64,000 nucleotides of DNA from the NCBI GenBank assembly GCA_934448295.1, contig CAKSEY010000013.1:1-64000 (forward strand), read 5' to 3'. This document shows, one piece after another, positions 52,020 through 61,600 of this stretch. The DNA is from an uncultured Oscillospiraceae bacterium. GTDB taxonomy: Bacteria; Bacillota; Clostridia; Oscillospirales; Ruminococcaceae. A program made the position numbers and the translations under genes. How positions within the stretch are numbered: the stretch's first letter is position 1; each line of letters starts with the position of its first letter. The notes under the pieces are model-generated. The model ran no database searches, was not told the DNA's origin, and was given only the letters and a program-made list of their open reading frames with translations.

Positions 52020-53039
52020 GATTTTTGGATTGACTTTTCCTGCAAAACATCTCCAGCCGATAATCGCGACAAACTACGACGCCGGGGAAAAGAATTATCG
52101 CGTGGTGATGATGAAATATCCGCTGAAAGTCTGGAAGAACACCGAGATGGCAGCCACGCCCAAAGCGCTTTCCACAAAGCTTGGGATAGATTCCCCGATA
52201 CTTGTCTTTACCTAAGGCAACACCGCACAAAGACCATTTATTGGATTTTGCACGTGTCTTGCTTGCATATTTCTAGTTTGGCGCAAAAAATCACATGATT
52301 GTTCAACAAATATGTTTCGTGTTGCGCCAAACTTGCATCTTGCACAATTCGTCCTAGCAAGGCGTGTCTCCCCCGGTGGGGGAGTTGTCAACGCAAGTTG
52401 ACAGAGGGGCTAGTTTGGCGCAAAAAACACAATATTGATTAACGGATTTGTTTCATGTTGCGCCAAACTAACGACAGACCAGCCTTGCGTCGCTAGTTGT
52501 TGACTTGAAAACGCTATTGCTTCCGTCAACAACTCCTCATTGTACAATCTGACGAAAAATCGAGATTAGCCAATCAGCGAAGCGTATTATTGGCTAATCT
52601 ACCTGCGCAATACACGCACAATCTTTGTGCGGTATTGCCCTAAAAAATACGAAATTCGACAAGCTGAGGGTAAGGCTTGTTGAATCAGTCAAGAAGCATT
52701 TCCGGAACGAAACTGATGAGGAGAAGAAATACGCGGTCTCATTCCTGGAATGCGTCGGCTCGGACGAAAGCTTCCGATACAGGTTCCTGCGCGCCATTCA
52801 GGCGACCAACGACATAACCAGGCTGGAGAAATTCAAGAAGAGCGATTTCGGCTACCTTGCGGGAAAGGTGCTTGTTCTTATCCCGGAAAACGATATGTTC
52901 GACAAGGCGGATTCGCAGAAGCCTGTGGATATTTTCATCGACCCGGTCGTAAAGCAAACCTACGGCGGACATATGGGGCTTGTCATGCGCCCCGACCTGT
53001 ACCTCCCGGAGATAGAGCTTTTTTTAGTGAAAGGTTCTG
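52018..53039 (+). pseudogene. Third alpha/beta hydrolase, fused at the 5' side and split by a MITE
   Basis: The upstream piece reads FGLTFPAKHLQPIIATNYDA then YRVVMMKYPLKVWKNTEM and stops just before the element at 52216. The second piece begins at 52640 and reads KNTKFDKLRVRLVESVKKHF, FLECVGSDESFRYRFLRA, KVLVLIPENDMF and TYGGHMGLVMRPD, fitting the C-terminal half of an alpha/beta hydrolase with GGH-type histidine. The two are in different frames. A run of seven T near 53021 shifts the end. Confidence 0.6.
52216..52639. mobile_element. 424-bp non-autonomous derivative of the IS5-like element
   Basis: Terminal repeats GGCAACACCGCACAAAGA and, reversed, GGCAATACCGCACAAAGA match the ends of the IS5-like element at 48706. 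The target duplication CTAA (52212-52215 and 52640-52643) is intact, the YTAR type favoured by IS5. There is no gene inside, but many stems: GTTTGGCGCAA...TTGCGCCAAAC twice, CTCCCCC-GGT-GGGGGAG, GTCAAC...GTTGAC and AGATTAGCCAAT...ATTGGCTAATCT. Confidence 0.88.
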
Positions 53040-53042
53040 AGA

Positions 53043-53833
53043 GTGGAAAAGTACGACATCACAAAGCCGATGAAGATTCCTGTCGGAATGCATAAACTTA
53101 ACGGCGACCCGGGAATAAGCTTCCAGCTGAACCGCCTTGTTAACATGGACGGCTGCGGCCTTGCAGTCGCAAAGGAGATAGGTCCGGCGATAAAGAACGC
53201 GGCGCTGTACCGCATATCCAAGTTCTACACCGACTGGAGGACGAGAACGGGCTGAACGCATGGAAAAAAGGTGCGGGATCTTTTCTTCCAGTACTACGCG
53301 TTTTTTTTCAGCGGAGAACGCCCGATAGTAAAGCTTGTCAAAGTGCCTTACGAGGGCTGTGAAATGCCGATGCTGAAATTCAACGCTGAGTCGCCGAAGG
53401 GCACTATCGTAATACACAGCGGGTTTGATTCCAGCTACGAGGAGTTTTTCAGCGAGTGCGAGTATCTCCGCGAGCACGGCTACGATGTTTACCTTTTCGA
53501 GGAACCGGGGCAGGGAGAGTGTATCCGGCTGCACGCGCTCCGCTGGTCATGGAGTGGGAAAAGCCGACGATGGCAGTCACGGAATATTTCGACCTGCATG
53601 ATGTTATACTCGTGGGGCAGTCACTGGGCGGATTCTTCGCGCCGAGGGCGTCCGCATTTGACGACAGGGTGACTAAGTGCGTCAGCATTTCGCAGTTCGG
53701 CGCGCTGAAAATGAACTTCTCGGACAACGCTTTTGTGAACGGGCTGACGATAGGTCTGCTGAATGTGGTGCTTTACGGATTCGGCTGGATGATAAACATT
53801 CGATATGCCGCGACAGGTCGCTTGACGACTTAA
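53043..53833 (+). pseudogene. Fourth alpha/beta hydrolase, frameshifted
   Basis: GTG 53043 begins MEKYDITKPMKIPVGMHKLN. Later pieces are QYYAFFFSGERPIVKLVKVP, GTIVIHSGFDSSYEEFFSEC, YDVYLFEEPGQGE and, in another frame, VILVGQSLGGFFAPRASAFD with an intact GQSLGG serine elbow. Frames change near 53225 and near 53515. It stops early (RLTT) before the conserved Asp and His part, so it is also truncated; a MITE begins 50 bp on. Confidence 0.68.
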
Positions 53834-53882
53834 GGTAATAAGAAAATGGAGCAGCGGAAAAACTGCTTCATTTTTTGTTATG

Positions 53883-54024
53883 GGAACCTCTAAAATCCGG
53901 TGTGAAAAGCAAAAACGGGCAGGGTGCGCCGAATGCGATGGAATGTATGCCTTACAAGGAGGCTTGAAGAAGCAGTCGGTGTGCTATACACATTTTCATT
54001 CAAACAAGGTTTTTAGAGGTGGCC
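53883..54024. mobile_element. MITE copy B (142 bp)
   Basis: Left end GGAACCTCTAAAATCC and right end GGTTTTTAGAGGTGGCC. The interior closely follows copy A (TGTGAAAAGCAAAAACGGGC... and GTGTGCTATACACATTTTCA) but lacks a stretch of about 20 bp containing the GTAAGGC hairpin arm. End mismatches show it is older than copy A. Confidence 0.75.
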
Positions 54025-54235
54025 TTATAAAAAACCGTATGCAAAGCCACGCGAGTGCCTGTCCTGCTCTTGCGATACCCGTCCCCTCAAGACCCGCAGA
54101 CTCCGTGCGGATAGAAGCACGACCCTCAAAGTAGGTCCCGAGCGCGTTGCTCATTCCCGCGATAAGAAACTTGACAGGCGCGTCTGCGATAACTTTCGTA
54201 TCAACAATTACAGCGTCGGGGTTTCCTGATAGAAT
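54025..54235 (-). pseudogene. Glycerol dehydrogenase (GldA) internal fragment
   Basis: Minus-strand frame reads NPDAVIVDTKVIADAPVKFL then IAGMSNALGTYFEGRAS, the core of iron-type glycerol dehydrogenases (NPD-x-VIVDT...AGM-x-DALATYFEARA). The metal-binding aspartate of the usual GDALATY is N here. The piece starts and ends abruptly, one end at MITE copy B. Confidence 0.65.
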
Positions 54236-54406
54236 TGATGGTAAACAGTATTCGCAAGAATTTCCTCAATTGCCGTATATGGATAGTTTGAAATGCGCAG
54301 ATACTGTTATTGTACCATATTGACAAGGCTATGTCGAGCGGTTTGATGGAATCTGTCGAGGCGCTCGACCGGAATCGCCAAATGAAACAATTTACTGCTA
54401 AAGCAA

Positions 54407-54435
54407 TTGACAACAGCTTATTTTTGTGATAAAAT
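54407..54435 (+). promoter_or_regulatory. Promoter of the SNF2 helicase gene
   Basis: TTGACA (54407-54412) and TAAAAT (54430-54435), 17-bp spacer; AAAAGGA lies before the GTG at 54477. Confidence 0.8.
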
Positions 54436-54476
54436 AGAAGCAAAACGATTTCAGGGTCACCGGAAAAGGAATATAT

Positions 54477-57400
54477 GTGAATATACGGACATACAAGGGC
54501 GATTTCAGCTATGCGATTTTTCAGCGCGGACAGATATATTACCGCCAGAAAAAACTGAAAGAAGCGATATGCGACGGCAGCGGAAATTACCGCTTCATTG
54601 TCGCAGGAACGAAGGACTACAACGTTACAGCGTCGATAACCCCGGAGGGCGAGCTTTCGGGGCTTTCCTGCGACTGCCCGTACGACCGCGGATACTGCAA
54701 GCACCTTGCCGCTGCGCTCATATATCTTGAGAGCATATATGACAAAACGATATCGAACCGCAGTTCAAATTACGCCAGTGGACTTATCCGGCACTATACC
54801 GAAAGAGCCGTTATTAACGCGCAGGAACCCGGAATACGGCTTGTGCCGGAGCTTGAGGCAACGTTCGAGGGGCTAAAGTACTCGCTGAAAATAGGACGCG
54901 AAAAACTCTATGTCGTGAATGATATTTACGATATGTATCAGGCTTTCCAGGGCAGGCTGAACAAGAAATACGGAAAGGAACTGGAGTTCGTACACAGCCC
55001 GGAAGTACTGGACGAGCAAAGCTCGGCGCTGCTGGAATTAACATTCAGTATTTGTATGACCTTTAAAGAAGGTGCCGACAGAAAACGCAGGTTCCTGATA
55101 TATGGGCAGGACGCAGTGCGCTTCTTCCAGATAGTCAGGGAAAGCGGAGTTAATTTCGGCCGCAGTCATTTTGACGTGAAATTTTCCGACCCGGAAATCA
55201 GTTTTGACATCACGAAAACTGACACGGGACGCTATTTTCTGCGCCCGGTGGGGAAAATAGAAATATTTAATGCAGAGCAGAATTTCTGCATTATCATCGA
55301 CAGCGACAAAAAGCTGATTTACGTCTGCGGAAGGGAGTTCACGAGCGCAGTCGGAGCGCTGCTTTACGCCGCATTAAAGGAAGAACTGCTGATTTCCGAA
55401 AAGGAGATCGCAGCATTCTACACCGCGGTGATCCGTCCCGTGAGCAAATATGTGAAATTCTCCGGACTGGAAGTGATTTCGGATTTTACGCCTCCGGAAT
55501 TGAGCGCGCGGCTTTATATCGATATGAACGCAAGCGGAGAAGTCATTGCAAGGCTTGAGTATCTTTACGGCGACGAAAAATTTACGCCAAAGCAGAGCAA
55601 AAGAAAAAATCCGTTCTGCGACCATTTCGCAGAGGCCTCCTGCGAGCTGTCAGTCGGGAATTATTTTGACATTCGGGACGATAATAAGAATCCGTATTAC
55701 ATTGACGGCGACGATGAAATTTACCGCCTGCTGACCGAGGGAATACCCGCGCTTTCAGAGAAAATGGAGATATACACGACCGACCGTTTCAGCAGAAAAG
55801 CAGTAATACGTCCTGCGGTCCGTCCGGCTCTGGGAGTGCGCCCGAGCGGCAGTGTGCTTGAACTGGAGCTTACCGCGGACGGCTACACTCCGGAGGAATT
55901 GCGGGAGCTTCTCGCGGCTTACCGTCTGGGGAAAAAGTACCACAAGCTGAAAGACGGAAGCTTCTCAATCCTTGACGACGGGCTTTCCGAACTGTTTGAA
56001 ATCACGGAAAGTCTTGACATTTCGGATAAGTCCCTTATGAAAGAAAAAATCAGGGTACCGGCGTTCAGAATGCTGTATCTCGACAGCCTTGGGAGTACCT
56101 CCGGGAATGTCAGAATTGAACGCAGCGCCGAGTTCCGCAGACAGGTAAGTTCCTACCGTGAAATGTTGGATTACTCCGATAAAATCAGCGTTCCGGAACA
56201 GCTTGACGGTATTCTGCGCGAGTATCAGATTTACGGGTTCCGGTGGCTGAAAACGCTGTCTGCGTACGGGCTGGGCGGAATCCTCGCGGACGATATGGGA
56301 CTTGGAAAGACATTGCAGGCGATAGCGCTGATGCTTGATGAAAAGCGCTCCAAAGGCGGCAGAAGCCTTGTCGTTTGTCCGGCTTCCCTTGTACTGAACT
56401 GGCAGAGCGAGATTGAAAAATTCGCGCCGGAACTACGGGTGCTTGCCGTCATGGGAACGGCTTCAGAGCGCACCGCGCAGTTCGCGGAAATGGAAAAATA
56501 CGATGTTGTGATAACTTCGTATTCCCTTATTGCAAGGGACTTCGCGGAGTATCAGGAGCATGAATTCCGCTATGAATTTCTGGACGAAGCGCAGTATATC
56601 AAGAACAGCTCCACGCAGACGGCGAAGGCGGTGAAATCCGTGAACAGCCGCTGCCGGTTTGCGCTGACCGGAACTCCGGTAGAGAACAGCTTTGCGGAAC
56701 TCTGGAGCATATTTGACTTCGTCATGCCGGATTATCTTTTCAGCTACAGGTATTTCCGGCAGCATTACGAATCCCCGGTCGTAAAGGATGGAAACGAGCA
56801 GGCGAAACAGTCGCTGCAGCGCATTGTGAAGCCGTTTATCCTGCGCAGGATGAAGTCCGGTGTGCTGACCGAGCTTCCCGAAAAAACGGAAACGGTGCTG
56901 CTTTCGGAAATGGAAAAGGAGCAGGGCGGAATTTACTCCGCAAACGTTGCGGAGGTGCGCTCTGCGGTGTCGGCTTCCGATGGCGGGAACACCGAAAAAA
57001 TAAAGATCCTCGCAATGCTGACCAGGCTGCGGCAGATTTGCTGCGACCCGGCGCTGGTCTACGATAATTACACCGGGAAAAGCGCCAAGCTGGAGCAGTG
57101 CGTGGAGCTTGTGGAAAGCTGCGTTAATTCCGGGCACAAGCTGCTTTTGTTCTCGCAGTTCACGTCAATGCTGGATATTGTCGCGGCGCGTCTTGACGGC
57201 ATGGGAATACGGTATTTCATGCTGACTGGTTCCACAAAACCCGCGCAGCGGCTGAAAATGGTGAACAGCTTCAACGGCGACGACACCAGCGTATTCCTGA
57301 TATCGCTGAAAGCAGGCGGCACGGGGCTTAACCTCACCGGCGCGGACGTTGTTATACACTACGACCCGTGGTGGAACAGCTCGGCTGAAAATCAGGCTTC

Positions 57401-57596
57401 CGACCGCGCTTACCGAATCGGGCAGAAGAAAAACGTGCAGATATATAAGCTCATCACCCGGAATACCATCGAGGAGAAGATACGCGAGTTACAGCAGGCA
57501 AAATCCGGGCTTGCGGATATCGTACTCAGCGGCGGGGAGAACTCCGGAAATATCATGAGCATGAGCTCCGAAGAGATACTGGAACTGCTGAAATGA
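54477..57596 (+). CDS. SNF2-family helicase with N-terminal SWIM zinc finger
   Basis: A 1039-residue DNA translocase beginning at GTG. The SWIM finger is C65-x-C67-x6-C74-x-H76 (SCDCPYDRGYCKHLA). A middle region (about 100-560) resembles bacterial SNF2-associated domains. The motor has DMGLGKT with K611, DEAQ box LDEAQYI with D703-E704, LTGTPVENS, and the second RecA domain with SLKAGGTGLNLT and RAYRIGQKKNVQIYKLI. All motifs are intact. Such proteins remodel protein-DNA complexes and are also found in defence loci. It is the only intact cellular gene among surrounding pseudogenes; its ribosome site and promoter are good. Confidence 0.92.
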   Translation: MNIRTYKGDFSYAIFQRGQIYYRQKKLKEAICDGSGNYRFIVAGTKDYNVTASITPEGELSGLSCDCPYDRGYCKHLAAALIYLESIYDKTISNRSSNYASGLIRHYTERAVINAQEPGIRLVPELEATFEGLKYSLKIGREKLYVVNDIYDMYQAFQGRLNKKYGKELEFVHSPEVLDEQSSALLELTFSICMTFKEGADRKRRFLIYGQDAVRFFQIVRESGVNFGRSHFDVKFSDPEISFDITKTDTGRYFLRPVGKIEIFNAEQNFCIIIDSDKKLIYVCGREFTSAVGALLYAALKEELLISEKEIAAFYTAVIRPVSKYVKFSGLEVISDFTPPELSARLYIDMNASGEVIARLEYLYGDEKFTPKQSKRKNPFCDHFAEASCELSVGNYFDIRDDNKNPYYIDGDDEIYRLLTEGIPALSEKMEIYTTDRFSRKAVIRPAVRPALGVRPSGSVLELELTADGYTPEELRELLAAYRLGKKYHKLKDGSFSILDDGLSELFEITESLDISDKSLMKEKIRVPAFRMLYLDSLGSTSGNVRIERSAEFRRQVSSYREMLDYSDKISVPEQLDGILREYQIYGFRWLKTLSAYGLGGILADDMGLGKTLQAIALMLDEKRSKGGRSLVVCPASLVLNWQSEIEKFAPELRVLAVMGTASERTAQFAEMEKYDVVITSYSLIARDFAEYQEHEFRYEFLDEAQYIKNSSTQTAKAVKSVNSRCRFALTGTPVENSFAELWSIFDFVMPDYLFSYRYFRQHYESPVVKDGNEQAKQSLQRIVKPFILRRMKSGVLTELPEKTETVLLSEMEKEQGGIYSANVAEVRSAVSASDGGNTEKIKILAMLTRLRQICCDPALVYDNYTGKSAKLEQCVELVESCVNSGHKLLLFSQFTSMLDIVAARLDGMGIRYFMLTGSTKPAQRLKMVNSFNGDDTSVFLISLKAGGTGLNLTGADVVIHYDPWWNSSAENQASDRAYRIGQKKNVQIYKLITRNTIEEKIRELQQAKSGLADIVLSGGENSGNIMSMSSEEILELLK

Positions 57597-57610
57597 TACT
57601 TTTAAAATGA

Positions 57611-57627
57611 GGTTTTTAGAGGTTACC
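57611..57627 (+). repeat. Solo MITE end
   Basis: GGTTTTTAGAGGTTACC, one mismatch to the right end of MITE copy A, without a matching left end nearby. It lies between the helicase and the kinase pseudogene. Confidence 0.65.
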
Positions 57628-57653
57628 TTATGGTGATTATGCGAGGTTGTAGA

Positions 57654-58209
57654 ATGAAAAGAATAAAACTTACTGCACTGCCATGTATATGTGCCGATGT
57701 TTTTGACGGTACTGACATAATCCGTCCAGGAGGAGAAGCATTGAATTTTGCCGCCCATGCTTCGCTCTTTAAAGATATAGACGTTACGCTGATTGGCGTT
57801 GTCGGAAAAGACTAATATGCAGAAGCGATAATGGATTCAATATCAAGGCTTGATATTGATAAATGCTATATACGTGTTGATGAAAGGTATCAGACTGCCA
57901 ATAATATGACATACCTTTATGATAAGCGGCTCTGAGGAACTCTTACCAAAGTTCAGAGAATTATCGTATAAGTATGATTGTTTGTTCAATATATCCCTTG
58001 CAGAACAAGGAAGTGTCACATACTTTAAAGGGAAGGAATTCAGAGTTCAGGCTGTAAAGGTCGATGCCGTAATTGATACGACCGGGTGCGGCGACAGCTA
58101 CCACGCCGGATTCGTATGCTCGTATATGCTTGAAAATGATATTGAAAAGGCTATGAGGGTTGGTTCTGAGATAGCATCAGAAACCCTGAAACATTACGGC
58201 GGCTTCTGA
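57654..58209 (+). pseudogene. PfkB-family sugar kinase, stop codon and internal deletion
   Basis: Start MKRIKLTALPCICADVFDGT and RPGGEALNFAAHAS give the sugar-binding N-terminus of a PfkB kinase (fructoselysine-6-kinase-like). TAA at 57813 interrupts after GVVGKD. Sequence resumes (YAEAIMDSISRLDIDK), then part of the middle is missing. The C-terminus DTTGCGDSYHAGFVCSYMLE keeps the catalytic GCGDSYHAGF motif. About one third of the gene is lost. Confidence 0.75.
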
Positions 58210-58278
58210 TTATACCCTGATATAATAAACAGCACCGGAAGTGGTTTTCGTTCACTTCCGGTGCGTTATTATTGAAAG

Positions 58279-58401
58279 GGAACCTCTAAAAACCGGTTTT
58301 GCTCACATGAGTTTTTGGAGGTGACCACAAGCTGAAGCTTTATTTGTCGGAGTATACAATGTGCATAACAGCGTTATCCTGGGTTAACTTCAGAGGTGAC
58401 C
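58279..58401. repeat. Short MITE derivative and solo end
   Basis: GGAACCTCTAAAAACC (58279-58294) and GTTTTTGGAGGTGACC (58311-58326) enclose only 16 bp. A further end, CAGAGGTGACC, lies at 58391-58401 and is followed by TTTAGTATAT, the same bases that follow MITE copy A at 41850. The tract between shows no gene. Confidence 0.65.
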
Positions 58402-58491
58402 TTTAGTATATCCTTGTTAAGACGAAGCGTCAAGTTTAATTGTCCCATATCAAAATCTATAACGCTTTTGTTCCAAGTTGGAAGAAAACTA

Positions 58492-58520
58492 TTGACAAAG
58501 TCTACGATTTGGTATATAAT
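58492..58520 (+). promoter_or_regulatory. Promoter of the second GLUG-repeat protein
   Basis: TTGACA (58492-58497) and TATAAT (58515-58520), both consensus, 17-bp spacer. Confidence 0.85.
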
Positions 58521-58621
58521 GTACTCGTAATGCTACGAATGCATTTTATGGCAAGGCAGAAAAAGAGCAATTGGATGACAGCCTGTATGAAAATGGCAGG
58601 CGCAGATATGGAGGTAAAGAT

Positions 58622-61600
58622 TTGAAAACAGTACTTAAACGTGCGCTGTGCGGAATAACGGCGTTCGTTGTTGCAGCAGGCGCTATGTCGTACTTCCCGG
58701 CGGATACTTTTCCGGGGATTGCGTGCGGAGTGACTGCATATGCAGAAAACGAAACATGGCGCAGCACTATCACGGCGGCTGACTTAACAACCATCGGCGG
58801 CAAAGGCACCGAAGACTCTCCCTATGAGATAACCACTGCAGAAGAGCTGCTTGCGGTCATGGAAGCTCGCCGCACGATTTATGCAAAACTAATGAAGAAT
58901 ATCGTCATAAATGATGGTCTGCTGAACAGGATAAATAATGAAACCGGCACCCCCAAGGACAATTCAGACAGCATCGTTTGCTGGACGCCGATATCAGATG
59001 GTGGGTGCATCAACCTTGATGGCAATAATCTCACGATCAGCGGCCTTTACATCAATGAGACCGGGAAGGCAGGCTTGTGTGCTTCTTTGGGAGTAGGCAG
59101 CTTTAAAAACCTGACCATCACCGACAGCTTCGTTAAGGGCGGAGATAACGTCGGCGTGCTTGTAGGCGACAGCTCATATTCTACCGGCAGCCTGTCTGCC
59201 GATAATGTAAAGATTGAAAATACTATCGTGCGTGGAAATAATTGCGTCGGTGGTTTGTTCGGCAGTTTAGAGACTACAACGGATAAAACGGAATATACCA
59301 TAACAAATTGTACTGTCGGGTCGGATGTGACCGTCACCAGCACTGGTGTGACCGTCACCGGCACGGGCAGCAAAGTCGGCGGTATCGCAGGCGAATGCAG
59401 AGGCACTATAACAAATTGTACTGTCGGGTCGGATGTGACCGTCACCAGCACCGGCACCGACACCGACACCGATGCGGGCAACAAAGTCGGCGGTATCGCA
59501 GGCGAATTCGCAGGCAAATTTAGAGGAACTATCCTTAACAGTTCCAGCGCAGCGACTGTCACCGGAAAGAATTACGTCGGCGGCGTAGTCGGTTATGCAG
59601 GCGGCAACGCTGAAAAGATCTGGTATTGCCATAACGATGGTACTGTTAAGGGCGTAGAGAGCGTCGGCGGTGTTCTGGGATATGGAGATGGAATAAATGA
59701 ATCCCCCATCTGCTATATCTACAACACAGGCAATGTTTCCGGCGATAACGATGTTGCGGGTCTTGTCGGGACCGCAAGAATCAGCCCCAAATATTCCTAC
59801 AACATAGGAAACGTCGCATATAATGATGGCAGTATTGCTCCGCAGCTGATGAACTATTCTTCATATTTTGCCCCGAAGCGTTACCTGTTCTATCCTGAGA
59901 ATACTGTTCCGTACAGCGAAAGCGGCAAAAAGGGACAAACAACTACCAACGAATCGAATGAAACTGTAATCGCCTTTAAAATGGATCAGGTGGCTTCCGG
60001 CGAACTTGCATGGAGGCTGAACCTGAAAAGTGATAAATCCAAAGAGAACGGTTATGCCAACATCTGGGTGCAGAACATTGGCAGTGATGGATGCCCCACT
60101 TTCGGCGACGCCAGGTATGTGGTTTATCCCTCTAAAGACGGCTATCACAACCACGAAAGCGCAGGTCAGATCGACTGCGACAAATGCCGCGGAGTTGCGT
60201 GGGATCCTTATTATTACGTTCCCAAAAACTATGCTGACCCTTCCCGATATGAAATAACCAACTACCACGAGCTTCTCGGACTGGCAAAACTGTTCAACGA
60301 AAGTAATAGTAATTATATAAGAGCCGTCCTCATGAACGACATAGTTTTCAACGAAAATCTTCTGGACGAAAACGGAAACGTTCAGGGAGATGATCTTATA
60401 GTGTGGACGCCTATCGGTGATACGCCTATCGGCACGGAAAAAAATTATTTCAACGGCAATTTCAACGGCAACGGTCATACGATTTCCGGTCTGTACGTTA
60501 ACGGCGGGGATTATGCGGGTCTGTTCGGAAAAGCGCAGGGCGCTCCTGTGATAAAAGGCGTTGGCATTGTTGACAGCTATTTCAAGGGGACATACGTTGG
60601 CGGAATCGCAGGCGCGTATTACGACCCCAACGGCGGAGCTTACGACTTTGTGGCAGGCTGTTTCACTTACAACGTCAAACTGGAGGGAACCCACAGCGAT
60701 CAGCTCGTCGGCGACATCAGCGGTAATGGCAAAGGCAAGCTGAAAAACAACTACTGCCTTGCAAACGAAGTGCAAAACACGCACGGTACCAGCTGCTCCG
60801 CAGATGATTTTGCAAGCGGCATGGTCGCTTACCAGATGAATAAGTATTTTACCGAAAACGGTAATGGCAACGTATGGGGGCAGGTGGTAACCAGCAACGA
60901 AAGCGAACCCGTCGATCCTCTCCCCACAGCATACAGGGAAATCGGCAATGGCGGCAGCAATAAAGTGATAAACTTTGCTGGAAAGTATCACAATCATCTG
61001 GGCTCGGAAACATGCCCGATATGCGGTACTGTTAATCTGCAGAATCCTGATGAGGTTAACGGCGTATATCAGATAGACACCCCCAGCAAACTGCTGTGGC
61101 TTGCCGACCATGTAAACAAGGTCAATGGTATTCAGAAAGCAGTCCTCACCGCCGATATCGACATGACCGGCATTGAATGGACGCCTATCGGAACTAAGGT
61201 TAGCCCATTTAAAGGGGAATTTGACGGCAGGGGTCACGTTATTAAGAACCTGACTGTAAACGACACCTCTCTGGAATGTGCCGGGCTTTTCGGCTATGTA
61301 AGTAGGTTCAGCAATCCGGCTGTAATAAAGAACCTCGGCGTTGTCGGAGATTTCACCGGCGGTGAATACGTCGGCGGTATCGCAGGTTACTCAGAAGAAA
61401 GCGAGATTTCCAACTGCTTCTTCATAGGAACGGTATCCGGAACAAAAACCAACGGAATAGCCAACGAAGACCCCGAAGACCCCATCGGAAACAACGTCAA
61501 AAATTGCTATTTCCAGAGCGATTCTACAGACACAAACGCCAGAACCGAGAATCAGTTCAGGAGCGGCGAGGTTGCCGAACTGCTGAATGATGGCAGTACG

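Noticed and set aside
58440..58625. 61-codon frame just before the second GLUG protein
   Set aside because: It spans the promoter at 58492-58520 and the leader, has no ribosome site, and ends inside the real gene start.
59861..61237. 458-codon open frame on the minus strand inside the second GLUG protein
   Set aside because: A mirror of the repetitive coding strand; several similar minus-strand frames occur wherever the GLUG repeats lie, and none has a start signal.
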